Positions 33,285 to 45,540 of a DNA stretch of 64,000 bases are shown here, in pieces (position 1 is the stretch's first letter; each line of letters starts with the position of its first letter). The notes under the pieces are model-generated. The model searched no databases. It was given only the letters and a program-made list of their open reading frames with translations, and was not told the DNA's origin. Made by a program: the position numbers and the translations under genes. This DNA is from Megaleporinus macrocephalus (Eukaryota > Chordata > Actinopteri > Characiformes > Anostomidae), in NCBI GenBank assembly GCA_021613375.1, contig CM038719.1:35297747-35361746 (forward strand), written 5' to 3'.

Positions 33285-34633
33285 CTTCATGAGTTAAATC
33301 ACACTGTAAATCACACATTCTGAAGTCATATATTTGGATCATTTGGAAATGGCAATGTGCTTACATGCTTATCTATTATAAGATTAACTTTTCTTCATGT
33401 AATCAGACCAACACAGTAATAAAAATAAAAAAATGATTTGAATAGTGCCTTTCAAGACACCCAAGGACACTGTAAAATAAATGGAGATACATTATTGGAG
33501 ATAGCATTAAAAAAGGAATACATTTAAAAACTTAAACATTTAAAAAAACATGTTATCCACTAAAAAGAAGAGTTTTAGGTCTAGTTTTAAAAACATCTAC
33601 AGACGAACAGGCTCGCAGTTTATCAGAAAGCCTATTCAACAGCACCTCACAGTACTCTCTATTTCCAGTGGTGCGTAGTCTAAAGGGTGGGCTCTCAAGC
33701 AAGTATAGGCTTGAGGATTGAAGGGTAAGCACTGGAAAGTATATGAGTACTCTTGTTAAACACAGATAGATCAGTTCTGTATAAAAAAAAACAAAAACAT
33801 TTCCAATACTGACTGGGAACAACTGGCCACTGAAGATGTGTGCCATTCTGTAATCAGTGTCATGCACATGTTACGCAATCCAGGTCTAAGTAGACCTAAG
33901 AAAGAATTAATTGTGAATTTAACTGCTGTTGCATGAAAGTAAGTTTACTGTTAAACACTGTTATACACAAACACCAGCTACTCAAACTGTTGGCTACTTC
34001 TGTTGCTGAGACGCTGTAGATAGAACACCAGCAAAGTCCCATTAAAAGAAGGTTAAAGTGAAATATTCAGCTGGTACTGTACATTTTTTTTTTACAGATA
34101 TTGTAAAATAGAGAACGAGTTGATAGAAACCACAGAGCAGAACCTTCTTGATCTAACGGGTGTCTGGACAGTGATCTGTCTGGGTATGTTGGTCTGTTTG
34201 TCAGTCTGCTGAAACCACATTTGCGCCAGCATGCCTTAATGAGTCATGCTCAACGGGGGTTAAAGGAACCAGGGTCGGCATGTCTTCAACACAAACATAA
34301 CCATTTGTTAACATTTAAAACCAGCAGTGTTTTTTGAGTTGTTCCTGTGAAGAAGGTATGAAGAACTAGAAAATGAATTTGGACCAAAAGATCCAAAGAC
34401 AGAGGAATAGATTATAACTAGCGTCAGTTCCTGTAATTAGAGATGATTGATTGATGTTTAAAGATGTTCCACCACAGTTCATCAAATTACTTAGCACATG
34501 AGCTACTACTTTACTTTTACTTCAAGTTGATTGTTTGGAAAAATTCAGCAGTCATTATTTACTGCAGCTGTTATACCTTCACTGGTGAATGGGGGACAAC
34601 TCCAGCATAGAAACACTATAAACACAGCTGGGG
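33285..34633. other. V16-V17 spacer
   Basis: No gene. Paralogous to 10460-11927, including the unclassified interspersed repeat at about 33400-33870. Confidence 0.6.
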
Positions 34634-34671
34634 GCTTTTTGTACAGCAAAATAAGGAACTGCATTGCTGTG
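34634..34671 (-). other. RSS of V17 (alpha type)
   Basis: CACAGCA (34671-34665), 22-base spacer, ACAAAAAGC (34642-34634). Confidence 0.8.
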
Positions 34672-35095
34672 GATATCGGGCACAGTAATAGACAGCAGTG
34701 TCCTCACTCCTCACACTGCTCATATGAAGGTAGATTTGGTTTTTGCTGGTATCTCCGAAGATGCTGAATCTTCCTTTCAGTGCAGTGAAGTAAATACTAT
34801 TGCTTTCATGGATGTACGCAATCCATTCCAAGTCTTTCCCAGGAGCCTGTCTGATCCAGCCCATCCAATGGCTTTTTAAGGTCAATCCAGAGCCGGTACA
34901 GGTCAGTGTGTGAGATTCTCCAGGTTTGATGACCGCTGGCTCGGACTCAGTCAGTGTCTGACCACTTGCACCTGCAAGAACATGATAGATTCAGATTGTA
35001 CCAACCAGAAAACTGAACACTGTGTTCAATCCAGTCTCCATATCCTCACCTATAAGACATGCAGACATGAGAATCATTCCTCTGAGGATGGTCAT
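34672..35095 (-). CDS. IGHV: V17: heavy-chain V segment, alpha family (duplicate of V08)
   Basis: Leader exon 35095-35050 ([16 protein letters not shown]), intron 78 bases, V exon 34971-34672. From CDR1 to the RSS its protein equals that of V08: [43 protein letters not shown]. Just upstream of the ATG, a few bases (ttcagc) present in the other alpha 5' UTRs are missing. Intact and probably functional. Two genes with the same mature V sequence cannot be told apart in expressed repertoires except by flanks. Confidence 0.92.
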
Positions 35096-35200
35096 GATGA
35101 AGAAGCGACTGCAGGACTGGAACTTGTGATCTATTGGAGTGCAGAATGTATATGTATTTGTATTCATGCTCACTTGAATGAGGCCCTCCTTATTTTTCTA

Positions 35201-35208
35201 ATGCAAAT
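35201..35208. promoter_or_regulatory. Inverted octamer of V17
   Basis: atgcaaat on the plus strand, 106 bases before the ATG. Confidence 0.6.
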
Positions 35209-35209
35209 T

Positions 35210-38200
35210 TTGCTTTATGAGATAAATCACACAGTAGATCACACATGATTTCTGACATCATATATCACAGTTTGGCAGTGACCGTGTACTGATATGCAGT
35301 TATGAAATCAGATATAGTCTCAGTTGGAGGAAAGATGTCTGCATGGCAAAACATACTAACTTTCAAACATTTAGGTGACACTTTATTTATGGCCTGTTGT
35401 TGACATAGCATCATGCATTATAGTTTTCTAAAGTGTTTATAAAGTATTTTGCTAACATTTGCACTTAAAAGCCTAATTTCGTAATAACATCATATTATCA
35501 AGAATGTTTGTTGTCACGGCAGCTTCAGTGCTATTTTTTGCTGTGTTCTTGAAGTCATCTCTTAAAAACACCTGAATAGACCAATTAGGAGAGGTGTCCA
35601 CATTCATTTGGCCATGTAGAGCACATATTGAATCCTTACTGTTTTATTTAGCAAATTTACTTTGTAAGTTGTTTTTGCTCATTAAAAACAAATGGTGCAC
35701 TGTTGGAGGGTACAAGCCATAATATCCTAAAATATCCATAATATAAACAAAATCATTTCTAGTGGGGAACTGTCATGGCCCTCTACGCCCTCTCAGAGGG
35801 CCTAAAATATTCTTAACACACCCACACACACATATGTATAATTTTATTTTATCTACTTACAGTTTGACAGTAAACATCTAAACAATTACAAAAATATAGA
35901 CAAATAAATTATTCAAACGTGTCTATTCAATCTGTGTTGGAGCGTGAGGGTTAAGTGGAAGCCTGTGAGCCTGTGTCTCCCCCTATAAGGACTGTGATGC
36001 CTCCGCAGAATGTTGGTGATTGGTGGTCCCGCTGTTCATGTACTGAGGGGGCCAGACAGTTATAATTCAGCACCATACCAATTTCTAATGACAGTAAAAC
36101 TGACCAATCATATCTTCCCTCTAAGTGGGCCGGCTTAACTGATATGATAATTTCCGCCCATTGTGGCGACGCTAGCTGGAGAAACAGTTAGCTAGCGCTA
36201 GGCTATCACCGCTAGCTAGTTTGCTGAGTCACGATGGAAGCCCATGTTCTGCCCCCAAACTGTTGAGGGAGAGGGTCGAGGCTTATGGGTCACGGTTCAC
36301 TACTGTTCTAAACCAATTAAAGGCAGTCTGTTAGGAGAACCTCATGAACTACATCAAAGGCACAGATTTTTAATGCTAACAAATAAGCTTTTTCTAGAAG
36401 TCATCATGAAGCTACATTCACATCCCACATGCTTTGCTCTTCTTGTCATACTTTCATCTTCACTCCCAGAAGTTTTATTTCATAGCCGTACAGTTAAATA
36501 GGTATTTCTTAGTTTCTGTGAGAGAGTATGTGTTGTGGTCCCTGGTGATCTAACACTAAGGCAGAGCTGAGCATGTGCAAATGACCCTGAATGAAGTGTG
36601 TCACTGTGCTGTGCACATACACACACACAACCCTCAGATGGACTCGGTTTCAGTTTTGCTGATGAAACGACTGAAACGGCTCTGAAGAAGAAGAGATGCA
36701 TTTGCAAATTTCTGTCCACTTGGTGCCACGTCAGCAAACACTGAGTAAGAAAACTTACCCAACTCGAATTTAGCCATAATGAATGATAAGAACACGTCCC
36801 TACCACAAAGCTCAAAACCACCAGACAAGCACAGCACAATCGAGCAGCCAGAAAATGAGAAACAAAGTCAAAATGAAGGACCAGCAAAAGCACAGGGACA
36901 AAAGCACAGCCCCTAATTCTGTTACGGCTGGGGTCAGGGGTCGACCAGAGCAGAGAGAGCAAAATGAGACAGCATGTTTAAACTTGGAGAGTTGACAAGG
37001 TCAGCACAACAAACAAAAGAGCCCTAACTGAGAGAAAGAGATTACTGTCCCTCCCCAAAACAAAGTGAAACAAAAAGATACAGTTATTTCCTAAATCTCC
37101 TTACTAGTGATAACCAGGAGAAAGCACTTTGTAGAGCACTCATAAACACTAATCTATTAAAGTTTTGGTATAAACTGTAATTGCACTTGATCTTCTAGGA
37201 ACACTGGATAAGTACTGCACTTGTACTGTATGTAGTCTTGTATTTATTCTCTTCTCTGTAGGGTGTTACCAGTCTCTGCTAGTGTTGCTCTGTGTCTAAT
37301 CTTTATGTTTTGTTGTCTTATTTCTAGGTATCAGCACTGACACTTGTTTATGGCCAGTGTTTGAGCTCAAGAGTAGTTTGGACTTAAACCTGTTTGTACT
37401 AGATAGAGATACTCATACTCTGACCGAACACTAAGCACTTTTATAAGTTCCTCTGGATAAGAGCGTCTGCTAAATGCCGTAAATGTAAATGAGAAAAAGT
37501 GAACTCACAAACTCAAATGGCATCAAACACCCCACTACACACTACCCACAATATGTATATGAACCAAAGTATATTTACAGTTTATATACACTCAGCAAAC
37601 AGAGCAAAAAGGGGCAAATACAGAAACGTAGCCAGAGAACGAGCTTTGATCGGGCACACTAATAACAATCAAAGGCAGAAATCACAATAACACAAGAATC
37701 GAGACAGCAGTCTTGGAAACCGCCTGAACCTTGACTTCGCTTTTAAAGGAACGTTGAGAACCAGGTAGACCAATCAGGAACAGACAATCACATGCTAACA
37801 GGCTACACCTGGAACAGAGAACAAGAAAAAAACACGCAAACAGCAGAGCCGCCAAAAATTACAACAGGGGTTGTAACAAATGTCAGGCCAACTTTAGCGT
37901 AGAGCCCAGTGGAGAAAACAACATTAGCAAAAATGTTACCTATGCTAAACATAAACAATACATAACATATATTATGATCAGCTTTGAACACTTTTATGCA
38001 TTTTGTGTTACTTTGTGTGTTTTAATATCTACTAATCTGTGGTCTAGGGGGTATATAGGCTTTGGGCATATTCCAAAAATATGGAAAATATCCCTTTTTT
38101 TTACACTTTCTTTGACTTTGATAAACAAAGTAACAGAAGAAATAATAGTTCCCCAATCAGATATTTCAGCCTTGAATCTTAATAAATGAACATGGTAGAT

Positions 38201-39289
38201 AATTAACTATTAGTCATACAAAACCATCACACAGACAATCTAGCCCATCAATACTAAATCTAAATTCTAAACCTGAACTGATAAATATGCAAAGTACATT
38301 TTTAATAAACAAGTGGAAATTTTCTGAAGATTTACAACTGAAATGATAACAGGTTAAAACAATTATATATATATGTCAGATAAGTTCTTGGTTATTAGTA
38401 GTTGCAACAGTACATACTGTCTTTCATTTGGTCCAATAATGGAACCTATACTTCACAAATAGTAGTTGTTGTAAAGTATTTGTTTTTGTGATGTCATGAA
38501 AATTCACACTTTCTCAATACATTACATCTACATCTATTCACAGTGAAGCTGCACTACTGTTTAAAAGTTTTAGACACTTGGGGATATTCTTACATTTATT
38601 TTTTTTTCCAGACAGGAAGCTTTTATTTACTAAGCAAAGCACTTTACTTTGAAAATATTAAAATAGTATTAATAGAGTAAGTAGTGCTTTTACATATGTC
38701 AGTGTGTTTATTTAACCCTTTCCAAGCTTCTTCTTGTGGAACCAACCCAGTATTATTTACAGTTCTCATCTAATACCTGCTTTGACTGCTCAGTACTTCA
38801 TTAAGCTAAATCAAGATTGCTGCTGAAGGAACTGAATACATTCATACAATGTCTGAGGCGTCCAGGAGCTACTGGAGCTCAAACCGGAGCTCAAGATATG
38901 ATCTACTTCTTTCACAATAAGATATTTATGTTACTTTGTACTGTATTTTTTCTTATGCTTATCTGTTCTAATGATATATAGTGTTCTCACTGGTGAATAT
39001 ACACCAATAGGCTTTCAAACAATGTGATTAGATGCACAAGACATTTACACAGTCATGTATAAGATGTGTTATATTATTTACCTATACTGGTTTTAAAAGA
39101 ACAGCAACAAAAAAAATCTAAGGAATCAAGAGAGATCGGAAAATGGTCATGTATATATGAATTATGGCTGAAGTTCATAAACACACATAATAAATCATTA
39201 AAGAACCTCAAGAGTAAAAGAACCTCAGGGGTAGGATAGAAGATCTTTAAGTCAGTCATATACATCTGTGAGGCCTATAAATAAAAGTG
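35210..39289. other. V17-V18 spacer
   Basis: Duplicate of 16910-20992, with the same CpG-richer stretch (about 35960-36330) and the LINE/SINE 3'-tail motif at 37435-37495. The longest open frame (36480-36962, minus) is not conserved in length in the other copy and has no domain; not called as a gene. Confidence 0.55.
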
Positions 39290-39327
39290 AGTTTTTGTAC
39301 AGCTCTGTAATGTTATGTATCAGTGTG
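39290..39327 (-). other. RSS of V18 pseudogene
   Basis: CACACTG (39327-39321), 22-base spacer, ACAAAAACT (39298-39290). Confidence 0.82.
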
Positions 39328-39788
39328 GTGTTAGAGCACAGTAATAAACAGCTGTGTCTTCTGGCTTCAGGCTGTTCATGTGCAGATACACCTCATTCTT
39401 ACTGTTTTCTCTGGAGATGGTGAATCTTCCCTCTACAGACTGTGAGTATAGTTTAGTGTCACCACTGGGAGCTGAAATGTATGAGATCCATTCAAGCCCT
39501 TTTTCCAGCAGCCTGTCTGATCCAGGATGTATCTGAAACTCCAATTCCAGAGAAGGTACAGGTGAGTGTATGAGACCCTCCAGGTTTAATGAGCGCTGGC
39601 TCTGACTCTGTCACTGTCTGACATCTACAACCTGTCAAACAATCACTCAGTTAATCAATTCAGTTCAACACTGACACACAATCTCACATAAATACAGAAC
39701 TGACATGAATAACAGATTCTCAGATGAGCTACTCACTGATTATAGACATTAATGAGAACATAAAGTGGTAAATGGTTCTCGGTTTCAT
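39328..39788 (-). pseudogene. IGHV: V18: gamma-family VH pseudogene (frameshift)
   Basis: Leader exon 39788-39737, intron 105 bases, V exon 39631-39328. Duplicate of V09, but a T run at 39500-39504 has five bases where V09 has four. The frame is lost just after WIRQAAGK, and a stop follows two codons later. The 3' half ([29 protein letters not shown]) remains readable only in the shifted frame. Promoter and RSS are unaltered. Because the change is in a homopolymer, an assembly or sequencing error is a real alternative. Confidence 0.85.
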
Positions 39789-39841
39789 GGCTGCTGCTGA
39801 AAAGTCAAATCAAAGTGAGGGTAATGCAGTTGGAGTCTGTG

Positions 39842-39867
39842 TTTATAAGGGAAGGTCTAATTTGCAT
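39842..39867 (-). promoter_or_regulatory. V18 promoter
   Basis: Octamer ATGCAAAT (39867-39860) and TATAAA (39847-39842). Confidence 0.78.
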
Positions 39868-39869
39868 GT

Positions 39870-41193
39870 CCCGCCCTCTAAAGGGTTAATTAGCAGTAAA
39901 GATTCATTGGAACTTTCTAACACTGGGAAACATTACCAGTGCAACTGATTAGTCTCATTGAGAGAACTTGAAGGTTGAAAATGAAAGGAACACAGTTAAA
40001 TAGATTTAATTGTAGTGTTGTGTGGAGTGTGGCTGCCCTGTATTGCCAGCATATTCAGTGTACTCAGTATTGTCAGTGGATGCTTTAGATAGACAGGAGA
40101 TTTGGTGACACTGGTACATGATACTGATATAACTAGTGCTTGATGTGGAAAAACATGTGCTGCTTCTCTCCTTATTTACATATTGGTGTGTATCAGCCAC
40201 TAGATATGACTTTCAAAATATATATTTATTTATTTAAATGGATGCTCATTTACAAAATAAATCATATTTTGTCATATATAATAATAATGTATACATTTAA
40301 TAATATAATATCTGTATGATACTATATATTATCTATGTGTGCACTGGCGTACACTTATTATTTGGCTCTGTGCAGCATTGAGATATAACCAAGCTAGGAA
40401 TTTCATTGTTTAGTCACAGTATATACAGTATATGTCATGTGGTAAAGCAGTGATTCTTAGGAACATAGTAAAATTTGGTAAAATAAAAAGAAATAAAAAC
40501 ACAAGTAAGTTTTTAATTTGATCAAACAGTGAATAATCATTCTGATGGTGCTGTTTGTGTTGTTTGGTGTCTATACATTGAACATGCAGCTGTACAGCTT
40601 TTTTGAATGTTTTGGCTTCCCGTAGTTCACAGCGTTGCTTGTCGTTGCTTTCTGTTTAGTCAATGTGTGTGTGTCTGAGAACCTGATTAGTGAAAGGTAA
40701 CTGGTAAGGTAACTTGGGGAAACTGAATCAGATTCAACACCAGCTAGTGAAAAATGCAGATACACAAAAAGGTCACAGTATGGCAAGAACTGTTCTGGTG
40801 AGTACCGGCCCACTTCAAACACTGGATATAAATGTTTGTCCGTTAATGTAACATTGTTATGTTTATATAGCTGAAAATTGTAATATGTCATAATGTTTGA
40901 TGTCATGACAGCTTTTCTTTAATTATAACATTAATAACAATTTAAAAGTAAGTTTTGAGCAGGCATTTTGGGAGAGATAATAAAAAGTGGGCGTGCCCAG
41001 AGCTGCATGAGTGAAGGGAAAGTCAAAGTAAAACAAGTATAGCATCGTCTAATCTAGGTGGTGTCTGATTCTTATCCAGCAGCGTACAAAGTGTAATTAT
41101 CAATATTAGGATGCGAAGATGTTTATTAAGTAGGGAGGTCATATAACAGGCATGAATTATAAATAATAACCAAACTGTAACTTGTGGTTTAAC
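39870..41193. other. V18-V19 spacer
   Basis: No gene; duplicate of 21575-22886. Confidence 0.5.
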
Positions 41194-41233
41194 AGTTTTT
41201 GAACAGCATCCTGATGTTTTTTCTGTCAGTGTG
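41194..41233 (-). other. RSS of V19
   Basis: CACACTG (41233-41227), 24-base spacer, TCAAAAACT (41202-41194). Confidence 0.75.
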
Positions 41234-41678
41234 AGTCTCGAGCACAGTAATACACAGCTGTGTCTTCAGCTTGCAGATTCTGTCCTTGTAGGGTGATGGT
41301 GTTTCTGGAAGTGTCTCGAGAGACAGTGACTTGCTTTCCAGTGAATCTGTAGCATATATGACTCCTATCATAATAGAATCCGTTGATCCATTCCAGAGCT
41401 TTTCCTGCAGGTTGTCGGATCCAGACTGTTCCATGATAACTGCGGTCAGTAATAGAAGCTCCAGATACTGTACAGGTGATGGTTAAAGGCTCTGCTGGTT
41501 TGATGACTACTGAGTCTGGCTGGAGGAGCTCAGTAGCACAGAACACATCTGTGAACAGAGAGAAGAAAAGCTTTATATATTTGAAGTAATAAATCAGATG
41601 AAGTCAAATCCAGCTTCAGTTGAAACACTCACACGAGGCAGCAGCCAACAGCAGCAGCAGTGAAGCTGAAGTGAACAT
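41234..41678 (-). pseudogene. IGHV: V19: beta-family V with two compensating frameshifts
   Basis: Leader exon 41678-41633, intron 84 bases, V exon 41548-41234. Duplicate of V10. In gene orientation one base is gained near 41366 (cctatcat for ccatcat) and one is lost near 41329 (gtgac for gtgaac), so about a dozen codons of CDR2 and early FR3 are read in another frame. The result is FYYDRSHICYRFTGKQVT where V10 has IYYDGVIYATDSLESKFT; the length is unchanged, no stop arises and a Cys is gained. It may be an unstable domain, so I call it a likely pseudogene, but a translated novel CDR2 cannot be excluded. Confidence 0.75.
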
Positions 41679-41745
41679 GGTTGTGCTGCATTGATGGAAA
41701 CTGCTGTAGAGGGAGATGCTGCTGAAGTTATTAGAGTAAATGGAG

Positions 41746-41753
41746 ATTTGCAT
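41746..41753 (-). promoter_or_regulatory. V19 octamer
   Basis: ATGCAAAT on the minus strand, 68 bases before the ATG. Confidence 0.75.
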
Positions 41754-41756
41754 ATG

Positions 41757-42476
41757 AATGAAAAGGGGCTGAATGTCAGGAATAGAGCTGGTTCTAATGT
41801 CTGGATTTCACAGAAACATCTGTAAAATCTCTTATACTGAGTATATTTTTAATATATATGGAGACGCTTACTTATAAACATGTGCTCTCACCATCACATT
41901 TATTTATTAGTTTGTTTTCAGTAGCGTTTTTTGAAACATAAGCGAATAGAAATACAGTTAGAATATGCAAAATGAACCCAAAATGAACTACTTCTATTCC
42001 AGAGAAATGAATGGTCTGAATACACAGTGTTCATCAAGCAGTATGCGAACATTCTCTGGACGACCTACTGAATTAGGAGACATGACTGAAGCACAGTATA
42101 CTATCCCATGATTCAACTGGAGAATGGCAGGTCAGTGCCTTAAAAGTATCTAAAATAATGTCTAAACAGGGATTTTAATAAATAGTGGGACTTTTAGTGG
42201 GTTTACAGTGCTGGTGTAACGTCTTGCATTAAAGGAAGTTGGTAAATAGCAGATGTAGTGTGTCCGAGGTTGTGTGGATACTAAGCACTGAAAGAGTTGC
42301 CAAGAAAGTTGTTCACTGACTGACTGACCGATTAAGTTGCTTATTTGAAACGTGCATGAACGAAGAGTGCGGCCGAACACGTTTCATTTCAGTCTAGCTA
42401 ACATTAAGAAGCAGTGTGCAGGGACTGATGATAGGTCCAGCTGTGTCAAGTTGTGTCAGATTTTTATTTTGCAGAA
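41757..42476. other. V19 upstream spacer
   Basis: No gene; duplicate of 23450-24169. Confidence 0.5.
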
Positions 42477-42702
42477 AGACAAAAATGTAAATGACTTCCA
42501 AGTACTAGCCTGGACCCCTGATTCCCCAGACTTGAACCACATTGAGCATCTGTGGGACCACCTGGATCATTGTGGTTGCTCTATGGATTGTCCCCTCTAG
42601 CAGCTGTGGGATGTTTTGCAGTCAGCATGGCTCCAGATACCTGTGACAACCTACCAGGACTTTATTGAGTCTCCCAGTACATATAGCTGCTGCCTGTGTT
42701 GC
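42477..42702 (+). mobile_element. Tc1-like transposase fragment (duplicate)
   Basis: Same WTPDSPDLNHIEHLWDHL block as 24170-24395. Confidence 0.8.
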
Positions 42703-42996
42703 ACACGGCAATTACCCTGGATATTAGCTTGTGATCATAATCCCCATGACTGAGTATTTATTCAATTTCACCAAAACAGAACTCATTAACTAATTTTACT
42801 GAACTCATTAAGAATTTAATTAAGAGTTTAATTAAGAATTAAGAATGACTGGCCAAAAAATAAAGCTCCATTTGGATTTAGCTAAGCAAACACTTAAGAG
42901 GCTTTGATATTAATATTTTTCAGCTGGCAACAATACTCTACACTCTAACTGATGCAGTGAGAAGTTACTATATTACAGAAGGGTAACGCTATTGAC

Positions 42997-43152
42997 TCCG
43001 GTTTCCTCCCACAGTCCAAACACATGCATGTTAGGTTCATCGGTCACTCTAAATTGCCCGTAGGTGTGAATGTGTGTTGGCCATGTGATGGGCCGCGACC
43101 TGTCAATTGTGTACCCTGCCTTCGTCCAATGATGCTGGGATTTGCTTGACTC
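42997..43152 (+). mobile_element. V-SINE-like element, head missing (duplicate)
   Basis: Copy of 24690-24845, same truncation point. Confidence 0.68.
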
Positions 43153-43493
43153 TGTTCTAGAGAGATGGGCAGGTCAGGGTAAGAAGGGAAGCAAATCAAG
43201 CGATATACCCATCGTGCATAGTTCCCACTGTACACGTCTCAGGAGGCAGAGTATTTTCAGGTAGCTGTTCTTGAGTTGTTTCTACTGGATAGTTCGCAGA
43301 TTACTCAATATTGATATTTCAACAGCACCATCAGCTGTTACTGTCACTGTTCCAGGAAATAGTAAGTAAAATCATGTATTGCAATCTTTTGCCATAGATA
43401 AACTTTTTTAGTAACTACTTCAGTGTTGAACGTAGCCTGATATGTCACTGTGTTTGGAAACACATCTCTATAAAGATCTCAGTAACCTGTATC

Positions 43494-43531
43494 TGTTTTT
43501 GTACAGCTCTGTAATGTTTTGTATCAGTGTG
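43494..43531 (-). other. RSS of V20
   Basis: CACACTG (43531-43525), 22-base spacer, ACAAAAACA (43502-43494). Confidence 0.83.
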
Positions 43532-43998
43532 GTCTTCGTGCACAGTAATAAACAGCTGTGTCTTCTGTCTTCAGGCTGTTCATCTGCAGATACACCTGCT
43601 TCTTATTGTTTTCTCTGGAGATGGTGAATCTTCCCTTTACAGACTGAGAGTATAATTTATCGCTGCCACTCGGAGCTGAAATATGTGAGATCCATTCAAG
43701 CCCTTTTCCAGCAGCCTGTCTGATCCAGGATATATCTGCACTGCCAACCTCAATTCCAGAGAAGGTGCAGGTGAGTGTATGAGATCCTCCAGGTTTAATG
43801 AGCGCTGGCTCTGACTCAGTCAGTGTCTGACATCTACAACCTGTCAAATAATCACTCAGTTAATCAATTCAGTTCAAACACTGACACACAATCTCACATA
43901 AATACAGAACTGACATGAATAACAGATTCTCAGATGAGCTACTCACTGATTATAGTCATTAATGTGAACATAAAGTGGTAAATGGTTTTTGTTTTCAT
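43532..43998 (-). CDS. IGHV: V20: heavy-chain V segment, gamma family
   Basis: Leader exon 43998-43947 ([17 protein letters not shown]), intron 106 bases, V exon 43840-43532. FR1 [24 protein letters not shown]1 about [24 protein letters not shown]2 [35 protein letters not shown]. Intact. It is the working twin of V11, which carries a stop at the Lys of LIKPG. Confidence 0.92.
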
Positions 43999-44051
43999 GG
44001 CTGCTGCTGAAAAGTCAAATCAAAGTGAGAGTAATGCAGTTAGAGTCTGTG

Positions 44052-44078
44052 TTTATAAAGGAAAGGTCTAATTTGCAT
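44052..44078 (-). promoter_or_regulatory. V20 promoter
   Basis: Octamer ATGCAAAT (44078-44071) and TATAAA (44057-44052). Confidence 0.8.
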
Positions 44079-44085
44079 GCCCCGC

Positions 44086-45244
44086 CCTCTAAAGCCTTTA
44101 TCAGTGCAATTAACTCTAAACCTGACTTTAAATTGTAAATATCAGTCAGATTTGCACAAATCTTTAAAAAAATGTCTTAGTCTGACTTCTGACACTAATA
44201 TAGTTGCACTTACATCAGCATATGAAAGATGTGGTATATGGACAATTTGAATTATTTGTACATAATATTTACAGATGTGAATTTACAGCACAAAAATACA
44301 GTATAAATGCCAAAATATCTGGTAGTGATATCATTTGTACAAACTACAGGGCTATAGCGTTTAGTCTTGTTATCAGCTGCAGGCATTACATTGTACAAAA
44401 ACCACTCTGGTTCAACATGACTTCAAACAATGAAGCATTACTTGCAGTAAATGTTGTGTTTGATGGAAATGAGCTAATCCAACTATAGTTTTTAGGTTTA
44501 AAGGAATGTAAACTGGACAACTTGCTATGGACCACATAACCAACCACTTCAAGTTGTTTTGTGTCACTTATTTAAACATCAAATGATTGTTGCATGTAAT
44601 ACATGATTTCTATGTTTCTGAATTTGTATAGAACCAGACGCTGCTATGATCTGCAGCTTCACAGTAATGACTGTGCATGACTGTCCCATAACTGACAGAC
44701 ACGAGGGAATTATTTATGTACAATATTTAATATTTCTGTGCAAATTCAATCAGTTTTTTCAGTAGATTCAGTAGATTTCTAAAGAAATGGGCCACTTAAG
44801 TAGCTTAGTGAAGAAACAGATGGCTAAAAAAACGTGCTATTAGTATGAAGGTATGGTCATCTTCCCAAATGATTCACATATGTTGACTTCAGTATTATTA
44901 AACAGCATTATTTTTATATCTTATTTATATTCCTAACTAAAACTTTTACTTTAACCTTGAAACAAGTGTAAGGTGCTCTATTCAGTGGCTACTTTTACTG
45001 ACTCTAGTGAGCAGTCCATTCAAGTCATGTGAGTTGTGGCTACAAAACAGAGAAAGAAGAATAATAAAAGGCTGCAAAAAGAAGACATAGAAAAAAATGA
45101 ATATTCCTTTGTTAGGCATTGCTCAAAAAGAAAAGACTAAAAACATGAACTGTTAGAAAAGATTTGTCCTCCATAACCACTCAGTGGCAGTAATGTGAGG
45201 TACATAACTGTTACTCAGAGAAAACTCATTTCAGCAGCTTGTAT
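44086..45244. other. V20-V21 spacer
   Basis: No gene; duplicate of 25780-26944. Confidence 0.5.
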
Positions 45245-45540
45245 CCGCGATCTCGTAGTTTCAGTCACTAACCAAAGCTGGTGACCACAGGTGAGAGTAG
45301 GAACATAAACTGACGAGTAAATCGAGACTTCACCAGGACAGACCAGTACAGAACCCACATCACTACAGACGCTACACCAATCCACCTGTCCACCTCACGC
45401 TTCATCCTTCCCTCACTCGTGAACAAGACCCCGAGATCCTTAAACTCCTTCACTTGAGGCAGGAGATCATTGCCAACCTGGAGAGGGCACTCCACCCTTT
45501 TCCAACTGAGGATTTGGAGGTACTGACACATATTTTGGAA
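45245..45540 (-). mobile_element. Non-LTR reverse transcriptase fragment (duplicate)
   Basis: Same piece as 26945-27240, with FKDLGVLFTSEGRM. Dead remnant. Confidence 0.78.

Noticed and set aside
36480..36962. 160-residue minus-strand open frame with hydrophobic stretches
   Set aside because: The duplicate region near 18.2-18.7 kb does not keep the frame, and there is no domain, splice pattern or promoter.
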